Shown here piece after piece: positions 8,146-15,979 of a stretch of DNA of 64,000 bases. Position 1 is the first letter of the stretch. Each line of letters starts with the position of its first letter. This stretch comes from Pseudomonas sp. GOM7 (lineage in GTDB: Bacteria > Pseudomonadota > Gammaproteobacteria > Pseudomonadales > Pseudomonadaceae). Under the pieces are notes generated by a model. That model searched no databases. It was given only the letters and a program-made list of their open reading frames with translations, and had not been told where the DNA came from. Position numbers and translations under genes: made by a program. The stretch spans positions 4,402,001-4,466,000 of the forward strand of contig NZ_CP113519.1 of assembly GCF_026723825.1 (NCBI RefSeq), written 5' to 3'.

Positions 8146-8580
8146 ATGCGCCCTACTCTTCTCGCTCTCTGCCTTTTCAGCTCGCTGGCCCAGGCTGGCG
8201 AAACGCTGACCATCGACGTGCACCGCGACGCCAACTGCGGCTGCTGCACCGCCTGGATCGATCATCTGCAAGCCAATGGTTTCGTGGTCAACGACCATGT
8301 GGAAAAGGACATGAGCGCGGTCAAGCAGCGCCTCGGCGTGCCGCCACGCCTGGCCTCGTGCCATACCGGGGTGATCGACGGCCAGTTCGTCGAAGGCCAT
8401 GTTCCGGCCGCCGACATCCTCAAACTGCGCCAACGCCCCGACCTGCTCGGCGCCGCCGTGCCGGGCATGCCCATGGGCTCGCCCGGCATGGAATACGATG
8501 GGCGGGTGGACGCCTACCAGGTCATCGGTCTGGATCGCCAGCGCCAGGATGTGGTGTTGAGCGACCATCCCGCCAACTGA
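8146..8580 (+). CDS. DUF411 metal-binding periplasmic protein
   Basis: 144 residues with a signal peptide (about 1-17, ending AQA). The DUF411 signature is C31-G-C33-C34 in a thioredoxin-like fold (HRDANCGCCTAW), followed by a conserved SCHTGVIDGQFVEGHVP block and a GMPMGSPGME loop rich in Met. DUF411 proteins are often linked to copper resistance clusters, where they are thought to bind or deliver copper; that role is an inference here since no cop genes lie nearby. The start at 8146 has AGGAG upstream. The neighbours are a heme protein and a zinc peptidase, so a periplasmic metal theme is plausible. Confidence 0.85.
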   Translation: MRPTLLALCLFSSLAQAGETLTIDVHRDANCGCCTAWIDHLQANGFVVNDHVEKDMSAVKQRLGVPPRLASCHTGVIDGQFVEGHVPAADILKLRQRPDLLGAAVPGMPMGSPGMEYDGRVDAYQVIGLDRQRQDVVLSDHPAN

Positions 8581-8599
8581 GCAAACGGGGAACACAACC

Positions 8600-9460
8600 A
8601 TGCGCTGGCAACGGGGTAGACGCAGTGACAATGTCGTGGACGCACGCGGCCGCTCGGGCAGGCGCATCGGCGGCGGGCTGAGCCTGGGGGCGGTGGCGCT
8701 GATCGTCGCCTTTGGCCTGCTCACGGGGCAGGATCCGCTGCAGATTCTCGGCCAGATCGCCGGTCAGGCCAGCCAGCCGCAGATCAACCAACCCGCCAAT
8801 ACTCCGCCGGCTCAGGACGAGCAGCGCGACTTCGTCAGCGCCATCCTCGGCGACACCGAGGACACCTGGCGCGAACTGTTCCAGCAGGCCGGCAAGCAAT
8901 ACCGCGACCCGCAACTGGTGCTGTTCTCCGACGGTGTCGATTCGGCCTGCGGTTTCGCCAGCTCGGCAGTCGGCCCCTTCTACTGCCCGGGCGACCAGCG
9001 CGTGTACCTCGACATGGCGTTCTTCCGCGAAATGGAGCAGCGCTTCGCGGCCGCCGGCGATTTCGCCCAGGCCTACGTGATCGCCCATGAGGTCGGCCAC
9101 CATGTGCAGACCCTGCTCGGCGTCTCCGCCAAGGTCAACGCTGCACGTCAGCGCGGCGAACGCATCGAGGGCGACGGCGGCCTGCTGGTGCGCCAGGAGC
9201 TGCAGGCCGACTGCCTGGCCGGGGTCTGGGCCCATCACGCCCAGCGTCGCCACGCCTGGCTGGAGCCCGGCGACCTGGAAGAGGCGCTGAACGCTGCCAG
9301 CGCCATCGGCGATGATCGCCTGCAAAAACAGGCCCGTGGCCAGGTGGTGCCGGACGCCTTCACCCATGGCACCTCGCAGCAGCGCGTGCGCTGGTTCAGC
9401 ACCGGCTTCGACACGGGCCAGCCAGGGCGCTGCGACACCTTCAAGGCGACGCGCCTGTAA
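8600..9460 (+). CDS. ypfJ: YpfJ-family neutral zinc metallopeptidase
   Basis: 286-residue membrane-anchored peptidase. One transmembrane segment (about 26-43) follows a positively charged N terminus, so the catalytic domain is probably periplasmic. The HExxH zinc motif is H163-E-V-G-H167 (IAHEVGHHVQ), with a downstream ELQADCLAGVWA block supplying the third ligand glutamate. This is the typical architecture of the YpfJ/'putative neutral zinc metallopeptidase' family. Substrates are unknown. It starts 20 bases after the DUF411 stop and is likely cotranscribed with it. Confidence 0.88.
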   Translation: MRWQRGRRSDNVVDARGRSGRRIGGGLSLGAVALIVAFGLLTGQDPLQILGQIAGQASQPQINQPANTPPAQDEQRDFVSAILGDTEDTWRELFQQAGKQYRDPQLVLFSDGVDSACGFASSAVGPFYCPGDQRVYLDMAFFREMEQRFAAAGDFAQAYVIAHEVGHHVQTLLGVSAKVNAARQRGERIEGDGGLLVRQELQADCLAGVWAHHAQRRHAWLEPGDLEEALNAASAIGDDRLQKQARGQVVPDAFTHGTSQQRVRWFSTGFDTGQPGRCDTFKATRL

Positions 9461-9470
9461 GCGGCTCGGC

Positions 9471-10802
9471 TCAGGCCTGCGAAGGTGTCAGCCGCGCCGC
9501 CCGGCGTGCCGGCAACAGCAGCAGCAAGAACAGCGCCGCCACCACGAACACCAGGGCGAACCAGCCATACAGCTCCAGCGGCTGCCAGCCACCATCGAGC
9601 ATCAGCCCGGCCACGGTGGGTGAAAGTATCGCCCCGCCACGGCCGATACCGATGGCCCAGCCCACGCCGGTGGCACGGATCGAGGCACCGTAGAGCAGCG
9701 GCGACAGCGCATACAGGCCCGCGACGCAGCCGTTGGAGAACAGCCCAATCAGCAGCCCCATGCCCAATGCCGCCAGGTAGGACGAGCCGATACCGGTGAA
9801 CAGCAGCAGCAACAGCGCGGTGATCAGCATGAAAGCGGCCAGCACCCGGGGCAGGGCGAAACGTGCCGAGAGCAAACCCAGCAGCGTGGCGCCGAAGATG
9901 CCCCCGATGCTCAGCAAGACCCCGCCGGTGACGCCCTGCTGCACCGACAGCCCGGACGAAGTCAGCAGCTTGGGCGTCCAGCTCATGATGAAGTAGAAGC
10001 CGAACATCACCAGGAAGAACAGCAGCCAGATCAACAATGTGCCGCGCAGCAATGACGGCGTGAACAGCCGCAGTACGGCATTGCCGTTGCTCTCGGTGGC
10101 CTGTGCGGGCCTGGCCGGCAATGCCGCCAGGCCCGGCTGGCGCAGGCGTGCGGCCAGGGCATTGACCCGCTGCAGCGCATGGCGCGGCTGCTTGCTCAGA
10201 AGAAAATCCAGCGACTCTGGCAGCCATGGCAGCACCAGGGCGATGGCGGCGAAGGTGATCAGCCCGCCGGTGAGGAATACCGAGCGCCAGCCCCAGTGCG
10301 ACAGCAGCCAGACCGCCAGCAGGCCGCCAAGCGTCGCGCCCAGGGCGTAGCCGGTCGATTGCAGACTGACCGCCAGGCCCCGCCAGCGCGTGCTGGCGTA
10401 CTCACTGGCGATCACGTTGCTGCTGGCCAGGATGCCGCCGATGCCCAGCCCGGTCACCCCGCGTAGCCAGGCCAGTTGCGTGGGCGACTGGCTCAGCGAC
10501 GACAGCACCATGCCAGTGCCGGACAACACCAGGCACAAAAGGATCAGCGGACGCCGGCCAATGCGGTCGGCCCAGGGGGCGATGAACAGCGAGCCGAGCG
10601 CCATGCCGAGCAGACCGGCACTGAGCAGCATGCCCAGTTCGCCCCCGCTCAGTTCCCACTCCGCCGTCACGGAGGAAGCGGTGAAGGCCATTACCAGCAC
10701 GTCGAAACCGTCGATCATGTTGAGTACCACGCACACGGCAATGGCCACCCACTGGAAGCCACGCATCGGGCCTTGATCGACGACCTGTCGCAGATCGCTC
10801 AT
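9471..10802 (-). CDS. MFS transporter, aromatic acid:H+ symporter (AAHS) type
   Basis: 443 residues with 12 predicted transmembrane segments. The first helix carries the AAHS motif MIDGFDV, and the loop 2-3 motif is APWADRIGRRPL, matching the PcaK/GenK/BenK-like branch of the major facilitator superfamily. Such carriers import aromatic acids such as 4-hydroxybenzoate, benzoate or vanillate with protons. No catabolic genes lie nearby, so the substrate cannot be inferred. The gene converges on ypfJ with 10 bases between the stops. Confidence 0.85.
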   Translation of the reverse strand: MSDLRQVVDQGPMRGFQWVAIAVCVVLNMIDGFDVLVMAFTASSVTAEWELSGGELGMLLSAGLLGMALGSLFIAPWADRIGRRPLILLCLVLSGTGMVLSSLSQSPTQLAWLRGVTGLGIGGILASSNVIASEYASTRWRGLAVSLQSTGYALGATLGGLLAVWLLSHWGWRSVFLTGGLITFAAIALVLPWLPESLDFLLSKQPRHALQRVNALAARLRQPGLAALPARPAQATESNGNAVLRLFTPSLLRGTLLIWLLFFLVMFGFYFIMSWTPKLLTSSGLSVQQGVTGGVLLSIGGIFGATLLGLLSARFALPRVLAAFMLITALLLLLFTGIGSSYLAALGMGLLIGLFSNGCVAGLYALSPLLYGASIRATGVGWAIGIGRGGAILSPTVAGLMLDGGWQPLELYGWFALVFVVAALFLLLLLPARRAARLTPSQA

Positions 10803-11232
10803 GGCGCCCCCCCTTCGCCGGTTACCGGCAGGCGCACAGCCAACGAAGGGAGAGAGGAAGACGGCCAGGCACAGCCTGCCGCCGGGAAGAAGGCGTGAGT
10901 CATCAGCGCAAACCCTTGATTGTTCTTGTCGGGACTACTGCTGCGAAGCTGGCAGAGTTGGATCCAAAGAACAATTCATCGGCACCGCAGCGGCGCCAGG
11001 CCGACTCGATTGAAAACGCTCGAAAGGCGCGCGAATCCTGACTGAAAGCCCTGTTTTAGGGCAACGATATTGTGTTCGCTGATCGAACGGCGGCTCCTTG
11101 AAGGAAAGACCAGACGGTATTTCCTTCCATGGCCCAGGCTCCACTGGATCCAAACCATGGCCCGCATGCAATCCGGGAATGCCTGGCACTCTGCCCCCGG
11201 ATTGCATCCGGGCTACGCTCCCAGAGATCGCC
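10803..11232. other. 430-base intergenic region with a REP pair
   Basis: Contains the upstream region of the MFS gene, a short GCCCT/AGGGC stem near 11048-11062, and a paired REP unit at 11161-11217 (GCATGCAATCCGGG ... CCCGGATTGCATCCGGGC). No convincing gene or promoter box is visible. Confidence 0.5.
11161..11217. repeat. Paired REP (ATGCAATCCGGG class)
   Basis: Inverted arms ATGCAATCCGGG and CCCGGATTGCAT are separated by about 20 bases. The same pair occurs at 37371-37433 and 39598-39658. It sits at the 3' end of the HAD gene and may act as a bidirectional transcript end. Confidence 0.7.
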
Positions 11233-11823
11233 TCAGCCCAGACGGGCCAGCAACTGCGCGCAATCCACGGCATGCAGTTCGGTCAGGTGCGGCCAGGGGT
11301 TGTCCGGCAGATTGACCAGCACGCTGCGCGCGCCGGCGGCCTGGGCGCACTCCAGGTCGAAACGGTAGTCGCCCACCATCAGCAGCTCGCTCGGCGCCAC
11401 CTGCCAGCGCTCGGCCAGGTGCAGCAGGCCACCGGGATGGGGCTTGGGCGGTGCTTCGTCACGGCCGAGGATGTCCTCAACGGCGAAGCAGTCGTCCAGG
11501 CCGATGGCCTGCAGGGTCAGCAGCGCCAGCTCATGGGCGTTGCGGGTGAGGATGCCGAGCCGGCAACCGCGCTCGCACAGGCTGCGCACCAGCTCGATGG
11601 CGCCGGGTGCCGGGCGCGAGGTCACGGCCAGCTCGCGTTCGTGCTCCAGCAGCCAGGCATGCTTGGCCGCCGCCTCCTCGGCCGGCAGCGCGGCCAGGTA
11701 ATGGAGGATGTCGGCTTCCTGAGGGATGCCCAGCACCCGCTTGATCGCCGGGAAGTCGTGCACCGCCAGGGTCAGGGTGCCGTCCATGTCGAACACCCAG
11801 TGGCGCACGGCCCCGAGGCTCAC
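11233..11823 (-). CDS. HAD-superfamily hydrolase (phosphoglycolate phosphatase-like)
   Basis: 196-residue cytoplasmic phosphatase. HAD motif I is D12-M-D14-G-T (VFDMDGTL); motif II ILTRNAHE, the conserved lysine (PPKPHP) and motif IV VGDYRFDLECA are all present, with a small helical cap between motifs I and II. I chose the GTG at 11823 because it overlaps the tesB stop (GTGA), giving translational coupling; the longer open frame to 11991 is antisense-like and lies inside tesB. The substrate is unknown; family members act on small phosphorylated metabolites. Confidence 0.85.
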   Translation of the reverse strand: MSLGAVRHWVFDMDGTLTLAVHDFPAIKRVLGIPQEADILHYLAALPAEEAAAKHAWLLEHERELAVTSRPAPGAIELVRSLCERGCRLGILTRNAHELALLTLQAIGLDDCFAVEDILGRDEAPPKPHPGGLLHLAERWQVAPSELLMVGDYRFDLECAQAAGARSVLVNLPDNPWPHLTELHAVDCAQLLARLG

Positions 11824-12689
11824 TTCCAGTCCTCGCGCACGCGGGTCAGGCCCTCCTGCGCCACCGAGGCCACCAGTTCGCCCTGGCGGTTGTAGATGCT
11901 GCCGCGTGAAAAACCACGAGCATTGCCGGCCCAGGGGCTGTCCATGGCGTACAGCAGCCAGTCGTCCATGCGCAGGTTGCGGTGGAACCACAGCGAATGA
12001 TCGAGGCTGGCCACCTGCATGAACTTCTGGAACACCGACACGCCATGGGGCTGCATCGAGGTGGTGAGCAGGTTGAAGTCGCTGACGTAGCCCAGCAGGT
12101 ACTTGTGCAGTTGCGGGTCGTCCGGCAGCGTGCCCGCAGCGCGGAACCAGACATGCTTGACCGGCTCGCAGGGCTTGGGCGCGAAAGGGTTGATCAGGGT
12201 GACCGGGCGGATCTCGATGGGCTTGTCGCTGGTCGCCTGCTCCCGCATGCGCTCGGGGATCATCGGCGCCACCATGCGCGCCAGCTCGAGTTCCGATTTC
12301 AGCCCCTCGGGGCCGGGCACGTCGGGCATAGCGCTCTGATGGTGAAAGCCCTCTTCGTCATACTGGAACGAGGCGCTGCAGAAGAAGATCGGTTTGCCCT
12401 TCTGTACTGCAGTGACGCGCCGCGTGCTGAAGCTGCCGCCGTCACGGGTACGGTCGACCTGATACACCACCGGCAGGCTGGCATCGCCAGGGCGCAGGAA
12501 ATAACCGTGCATGGAGTGCACATGGCGCGCTTCTTCCACCGTCTGACTGGCGGCGGAAATGCACTGGCCCAGCACCTGACCACCGAACAACTGGCGAAAG
12601 CCCAGATCCTGGCTACGGCCACGGAACAGGTTTTCCTCGATCTGCTCCAGGCTCAGCAGCGCGACCAGATCATCGAGCACCTGGGTCAT
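11820..12689 (-). CDS. tesB: Acyl-CoA thioesterase II
   Basis: 289 residues, the family length, forming a double hot-dog thioesterase that hydrolyses medium- to long-chain acyl-CoAs. Family sequence is evident from the first residues (LLSLEQIEENLFRG, then FGGQVLGQ), with HSMHGYFLRPGD and the catalytic region around DFNLLTTSMQPHG and SLDHSLWFH. It is the upstream member of a two-gene unit with the HAD phosphatase, overlapping it by 4 bases. The start has GAGAG upstream. Confidence 0.93.
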   Translation of the reverse strand: MTQVLDDLVALLSLEQIEENLFRGRSQDLGFRQLFGGQVLGQCISAASQTVEEARHVHSMHGYFLRPGDASLPVVYQVDRTRDGGSFSTRRVTAVQKGKPIFFCSASFQYDEEGFHHQSAMPDVPGPEGLKSELELARMVAPMIPERMREQATSDKPIEIRPVTLINPFAPKPCEPVKHVWFRAAGTLPDDPQLHKYLLGYVSDFNLLTTSMQPHGVSVFQKFMQVASLDHSLWFHRNLRMDDWLLYAMDSPWAGNARGFSRGSIYNRQGELVASVAQEGLTRVREDWK

Positions 12690-12776
12690 GGGGTCTCTCC
12701 TCGTGCAGGGGGGAATAGGTTGGCAAGGTGTGCGATGGTAAAGAATTTGCGTGCTGCTGTCGGCATCGGTTTGCCA

Positions 12777-13355
12777 CTAGCCAGCAATACCCATCGAAGC
12801 GCCTGCCTGCCACTCGCTGCGCTGGATACGGTAGAGCACATGCGCTTGCAAGGGATGGCCGCTCGGCAACAACGGATGGAGGAAGTCGCCGGCCTGGTCA
12901 CGACGCATACCGATGGTGCGCATCACCGCCTGCGACGGCAGATTGACCGGTACGGTAAAACTCACCACCTGCTCCAGCCCGAGCCGCTCGAAGGCCACGG
13001 CCAGCGCCGCACGCGCCGCTTCGCTGGCATAGCCCTGGTGCCAGTGGGCACGGGCCAGGCGCCAGCCGATTTCCACGGCCGGCACGAAGGGCGCCTCGAA
13101 ACCGACGTGCGCCAGGCCAGTGGCGCCGATCAGCTCGCCATTGTCGCGCCGCTCCAGCGCCCAGAAGCCGAAACCGTACTCATCGAAATGCGCCTGTATG
13201 CGCGCCAACATCTGCGCACTCTGCTCGGCATCCAGGGGTGCAGGGAAATGGCGCATCACCTCGGCATCGGCATTGAGCGCGACCAGCGCGGGCAGGTCGG
13301 CATCGCGCCAGGCGCGCAGCAGCAGGCGCTCGGTGGAGGTTTCGATCAGGGGCAT
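12777..13355 (-). CDS. GNAT-family N-acetyltransferase (RimJ/RimL type)
   Basis: 192 residues. It begins with the RimJ/L-type pattern TERLLLRAWRDADLPAL and carries the acetyl-CoA binding region EIGWRLARAHWHQGYASEA. Enzymes of this group acetylate protein N termini or small amines; the target here is not predictable. It is divergent from trhA, with 65 bases between starts, and 87 bases upstream of tesB. The last residues overlap no neighbour. Confidence 0.85.
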   Translation of the reverse strand: MPLIETSTERLLLRAWRDADLPALVALNADAEVMRHFPAPLDAEQSAQMLARIQAHFDEYGFGFWALERRDNGELIGATGLAHVGFEAPFVPAVEIGWRLARAHWHQGYASEAARAALAVAFERLGLEQVVSFTVPVNLPSQAVMRTIGMRRDQAGDFLHPLLPSGHPLQAHVLYRIQRSEWQAGASMGIAG

Positions 13356-13420
13356 GGCGATTGACTCATGAGACTGCGACCATAGGTCGTCGATTCAACA
13401 GGATAACGACGGCAGGTAGC

Positions 13421-14038
13421 ATGTACCACGGAGAAAGATTCAACGCCTGGAGCCACCTGATCGGCGCCGTTCTGGCCGCCATCGGTGCAATATGGCTGCT
13501 GGTACTGGCCAGTGCCACGGGCGACGCCTGGAAAATCGTCGCAGTGGCGATTTACGGCGTCACCCTGATACTGCTGTACAGCATCTCCACCCTCTACCAC
13601 AGCATGCGCGGCCCGGCGAAACGGGTGATGCAAAAACTCGATCACCTGTCGATCTACCTGCTCATTGCCGGCAGTTACACCCCGTTCTGCCTGGTAACCC
13701 TGCGTGGCCCCTGGGGCTGGACCTTGTTCGGCATCGTATGGGGCCTGGCGCTGATCGGCATGCTGCAGGAAATCAAACCCCGCTCCGAGGCACGTGTGCT
13801 GTCGTTGATCATCTACGCGGTGATGGGCTGGATCGTGCTGGTGGCGGTAAACCCCTTGATCGCCGCTCTGGGCATGAGCGGTTTCAAATGGCTGGCCGCC
13901 GGTGGCGTGCTCTACACCGTGGGTATCATCTTCTTTGCCTACGACAGCCGCTTTCGCCATTGGCATGGCATCTGGCACCTGTTCGTGATGGCTGGCAGCC
14001 TTCTGCACTTCGTGGCGATTCTGTTCTACGTGCTGTGA
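13421..14038 (+). CDS. TrhA / hemolysin III family membrane protein
   Basis: 205-residue inner-membrane protein with seven hydrophobic segments, PAQR/hemolysin III superfamily. The conserved metal-site histidines are in STLYHSMRG, KLDHLSIYLLIAGSYTP and WHLFVMAGSLLHF. E. coli TrhA influences membrane energetics and lipid properties; a hydrolase activity is suspected for the superfamily. I chose ATG 13421 (MYHGERFN) over the ATG at 13361 because this matches the family N terminus. Repeat Y begins 52 bases after its stop. Confidence 0.88.
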   Translation: MYHGERFNAWSHLIGAVLAAIGAIWLLVLASATGDAWKIVAVAIYGVTLILLYSISTLYHSMRGPAKRVMQKLDHLSIYLLIAGSYTPFCLVTLRGPWGWTLFGIVWGLALIGMLQEIKPRSEARVLSLIIYAVMGWIVLVAVNPLIAALGMSGFKWLAAGGVLYTVGIIFFAYDSRFRHWHGIWHLFVMAGSLLHFVAILFYVL

Positions 14039-14089
14039 GGTTTTTCTTGGTTTATCGCGTTTTCAGGGGGAATGCCTGGTTGATACTGG

Positions 14090-14881
14090 ACTGGCAAGTT
14101 TGTGTGTTGGCTCTTATGTCTGTTCCGAATAGCCGCGTTTTTGTTGATGTTTTTGGTTTCGCCCTCCCGGGCGAGTCACTTTTGTAGGGCAAAAGTAACC
14201 AAAACCCTCCGCCCGGTCATCCGGCCCTCGCTGCGCGAGGGTCCGCTCACTCCATCGCCGCTCCAGAGGCCCGCCGCGAAGGGCCATCCCTGGCCCATCG
14301 CGGCTCTCGCGACATCCATGTCGCTCAACCTCTTCCACGACGATTGCGTTCGCCCTCCTGGGCGGGCTCTGCACGCGCCTGAACGCAAGGTAACCCAGAA
14401 TTAGCACGGAGTGGTCGCACATGAGGTCAGCCTTAGGGCTGACCTGAATGCCGGCTGCAAGCCGGCAAGCTATTCAAGCGAATGAAACTACGCGAATGGA
14501 AGTTTTGGTTTAACTCCACGACCCAATCGCGATTTCATAACCACTAGAACACGCCGAGCAACCTATGGCGTGCCTGTTCGTTCAGGCGCGCGGATGCCCC
14601 CTTCAGGAGGCCGAACGTAGGCGCTGCGCAGGGGGCGAGCGGCATGGATGCCGCGAGAGGCTTAAAGGGCCAGGGACGGCCCTTGTAAGCCGACCCCGGA
14701 GCAGTGCCGGAGTGAGGGAAGTCGAGCGAAGCGAGACCCGGATGGCGGGGGTGCGTTTCTTTTGCTTACTTTTCTTTGCGCATTTCAAAGAAAAGTGAGT
14801 CGCCCGAGGGGGCGAAACAAGGAGTTTCCGAACACACCGAAGCGGCGTCCAGAACACCAAAAAACAAACAAACTTGCCAGT
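14090..14881. repeat. Composite palindromic repeat Y (about 0.8 kb), reverse-complement copy of X
   Basis: Fills most of the 1-kb gap between trhA and the deacylase gene. The left end is ACTGGCAAGTTTGTGTG (14090-14106) and the right end CAAACAAACTTGCCAGT (14865-14881), a near-perfect terminal inverted repeat. Order is B', centre, A', the mirror of X. The centre (GGTCAGCC/GGCTGACC hairpin at 14425-14444, GCCGGC hairpin at 14450-14466, then an AATGAAACTACGCGAATG box) is almost identical to X read backwards. The sequence outside its right end (CCCGAGATTCCGCGAAGAA) also resembles that outside X's right end. No credible gene is seen. Confidence 0.8.
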
Positions 14882-15040
14882 CCGATATCAAAACTGGCTT
14901 TCCCGAGATTCCGCGAAGAAACCTTTTTCTTCCATCGCTTGAAGGACGTTCAACGCGACAGCGCCAGTGGCTGCCCGGCGAAAAAGCGACGGCCTGGTGA
15001 TTGCCTCGATTGGCTGCGACCATAGGGCGTCGTCGACTCG

Positions 15041-15976
15041 ATGAATACAGTTCCTATGCCCCTACCGCTGGTCTACCACGAGGATTACAGCCCGCCCTTC
15101 CCCACCGGGCATCGCTTCCCCATGGAAAAATTCCGCCTGCTGCGCGACCACCTGGTGGACAGCGGTCTGACCACCGATGCCGAGCTGCAACGCCCCGAGC
15201 TGTGCCCAACGGAGATTCTCGCCCTGGCCCACTGCCCGGACTACATCACCCGCTACATGTCGGGCGAACTGTCCCAGGAAGAGCAGCGCCGCCTCGGCCT
15301 GCCCTGGAGCGAGGCGCTGGCGCGGCGCACCGTGCGCGCCGTAGGCGGCTCGCTGCTCACCGCCGAACTGGCGCTGCGCCACGGCCTGGCCTGCCACCTG
15401 GCCGGCGGCACGCACCATGCGCATTACGACTTCCCCTCCGGTTTCTGCATCTTCAACGATTTGGCGGTGATCGCCCGTTACCTGTTGGCAGCCGGTCGCG
15501 TACATCGTGTGCTGATCTTCGACTGCGACGTGCACCAGGGCGACGGCACCGCGCGGCTGCTGGAAGACGAGCCGGATGCCATTACCGTGTCGCTGCACTG
15601 CGAACAGAACTTCCCGGCGCGCAAGGCGCAGAGCGACTGGGACATTCCCCTGCCACGAGGCATGGGCGACGCCGATTACCTCAAGGTGGTGGACGACACG
15701 CTAAATTACCTGCTGCCGATCTACCAGCCGGACCTGGTGCTCTACGACGCCGGTGTCGATGTGCACAAGGACGATGCCCTGGGCTACCTGCAACTCACCG
15801 ACGCCGGCCTGGCCGCGCGCGACGAAGCCGTGTTGCAGCACTGCCTGGGCCGCGACATTCCGGTACTGGGGGTGATCGGCGGCGGCTACTCCAAGGATCA
15901 CGTCGCCCTCGCCCGCCGTCACGGCATCCTCCATCACAGCGCCGCCCGGGTGTGGGCGGCGCGAGGGTTGGGCTGA
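15041..15976 (+). CDS. Histone-deacetylase-family deacylase
   Basis: 311 residues, arginase/deacetylase superfamily, a zinc hydrolase removing acetyl groups from lysine or polyamine amines in the cytoplasm. Key elements in order are PTGHRFPMEKF at the start, the catalytic GGTHHAHYDFPSGFC, the zinc ligands in FDCDVHQGDGT, and LYDAGVDVHKDD. The C-terminal GGGYSKD replaces the usual GGGY loop and supplies the final glycine-rich element. It belongs to the short bacterial class near AcuC-like and Alcaligenes-type deacetylases. The start at 15041 has a poor ribosome site; ATG 15056 is an alternative. It converges on the aminotransferase gene with 3 bases between the stops. Confidence 0.88.
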   Translation: MNTVPMPLPLVYHEDYSPPFPTGHRFPMEKFRLLRDHLVDSGLTTDAELQRPELCPTEILALAHCPDYITRYMSGELSQEEQRRLGLPWSEALARRTVRAVGGSLLTAELALRHGLACHLAGGTHHAHYDFPSGFCIFNDLAVIARYLLAAGRVHRVLIFDCDVHQGDGTARLLEDEPDAITVSLHCEQNFPARKAQSDWDIPLPRGMGDADYLKVVDDTLNYLLPIYQPDLVLYDAGVDVHKDDALGYLQLTDAGLAARDEAVLQHCLGRDIPVLGVIGGGYSKDHVALARRHGILHHSAARVWAARGLG

Positions 15977-15979
15977 GGA

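Noticed and set aside
11982..13364. 460-codon frame across tesB and GNAT
   Set aside because: Antisense to two well-supported genes.
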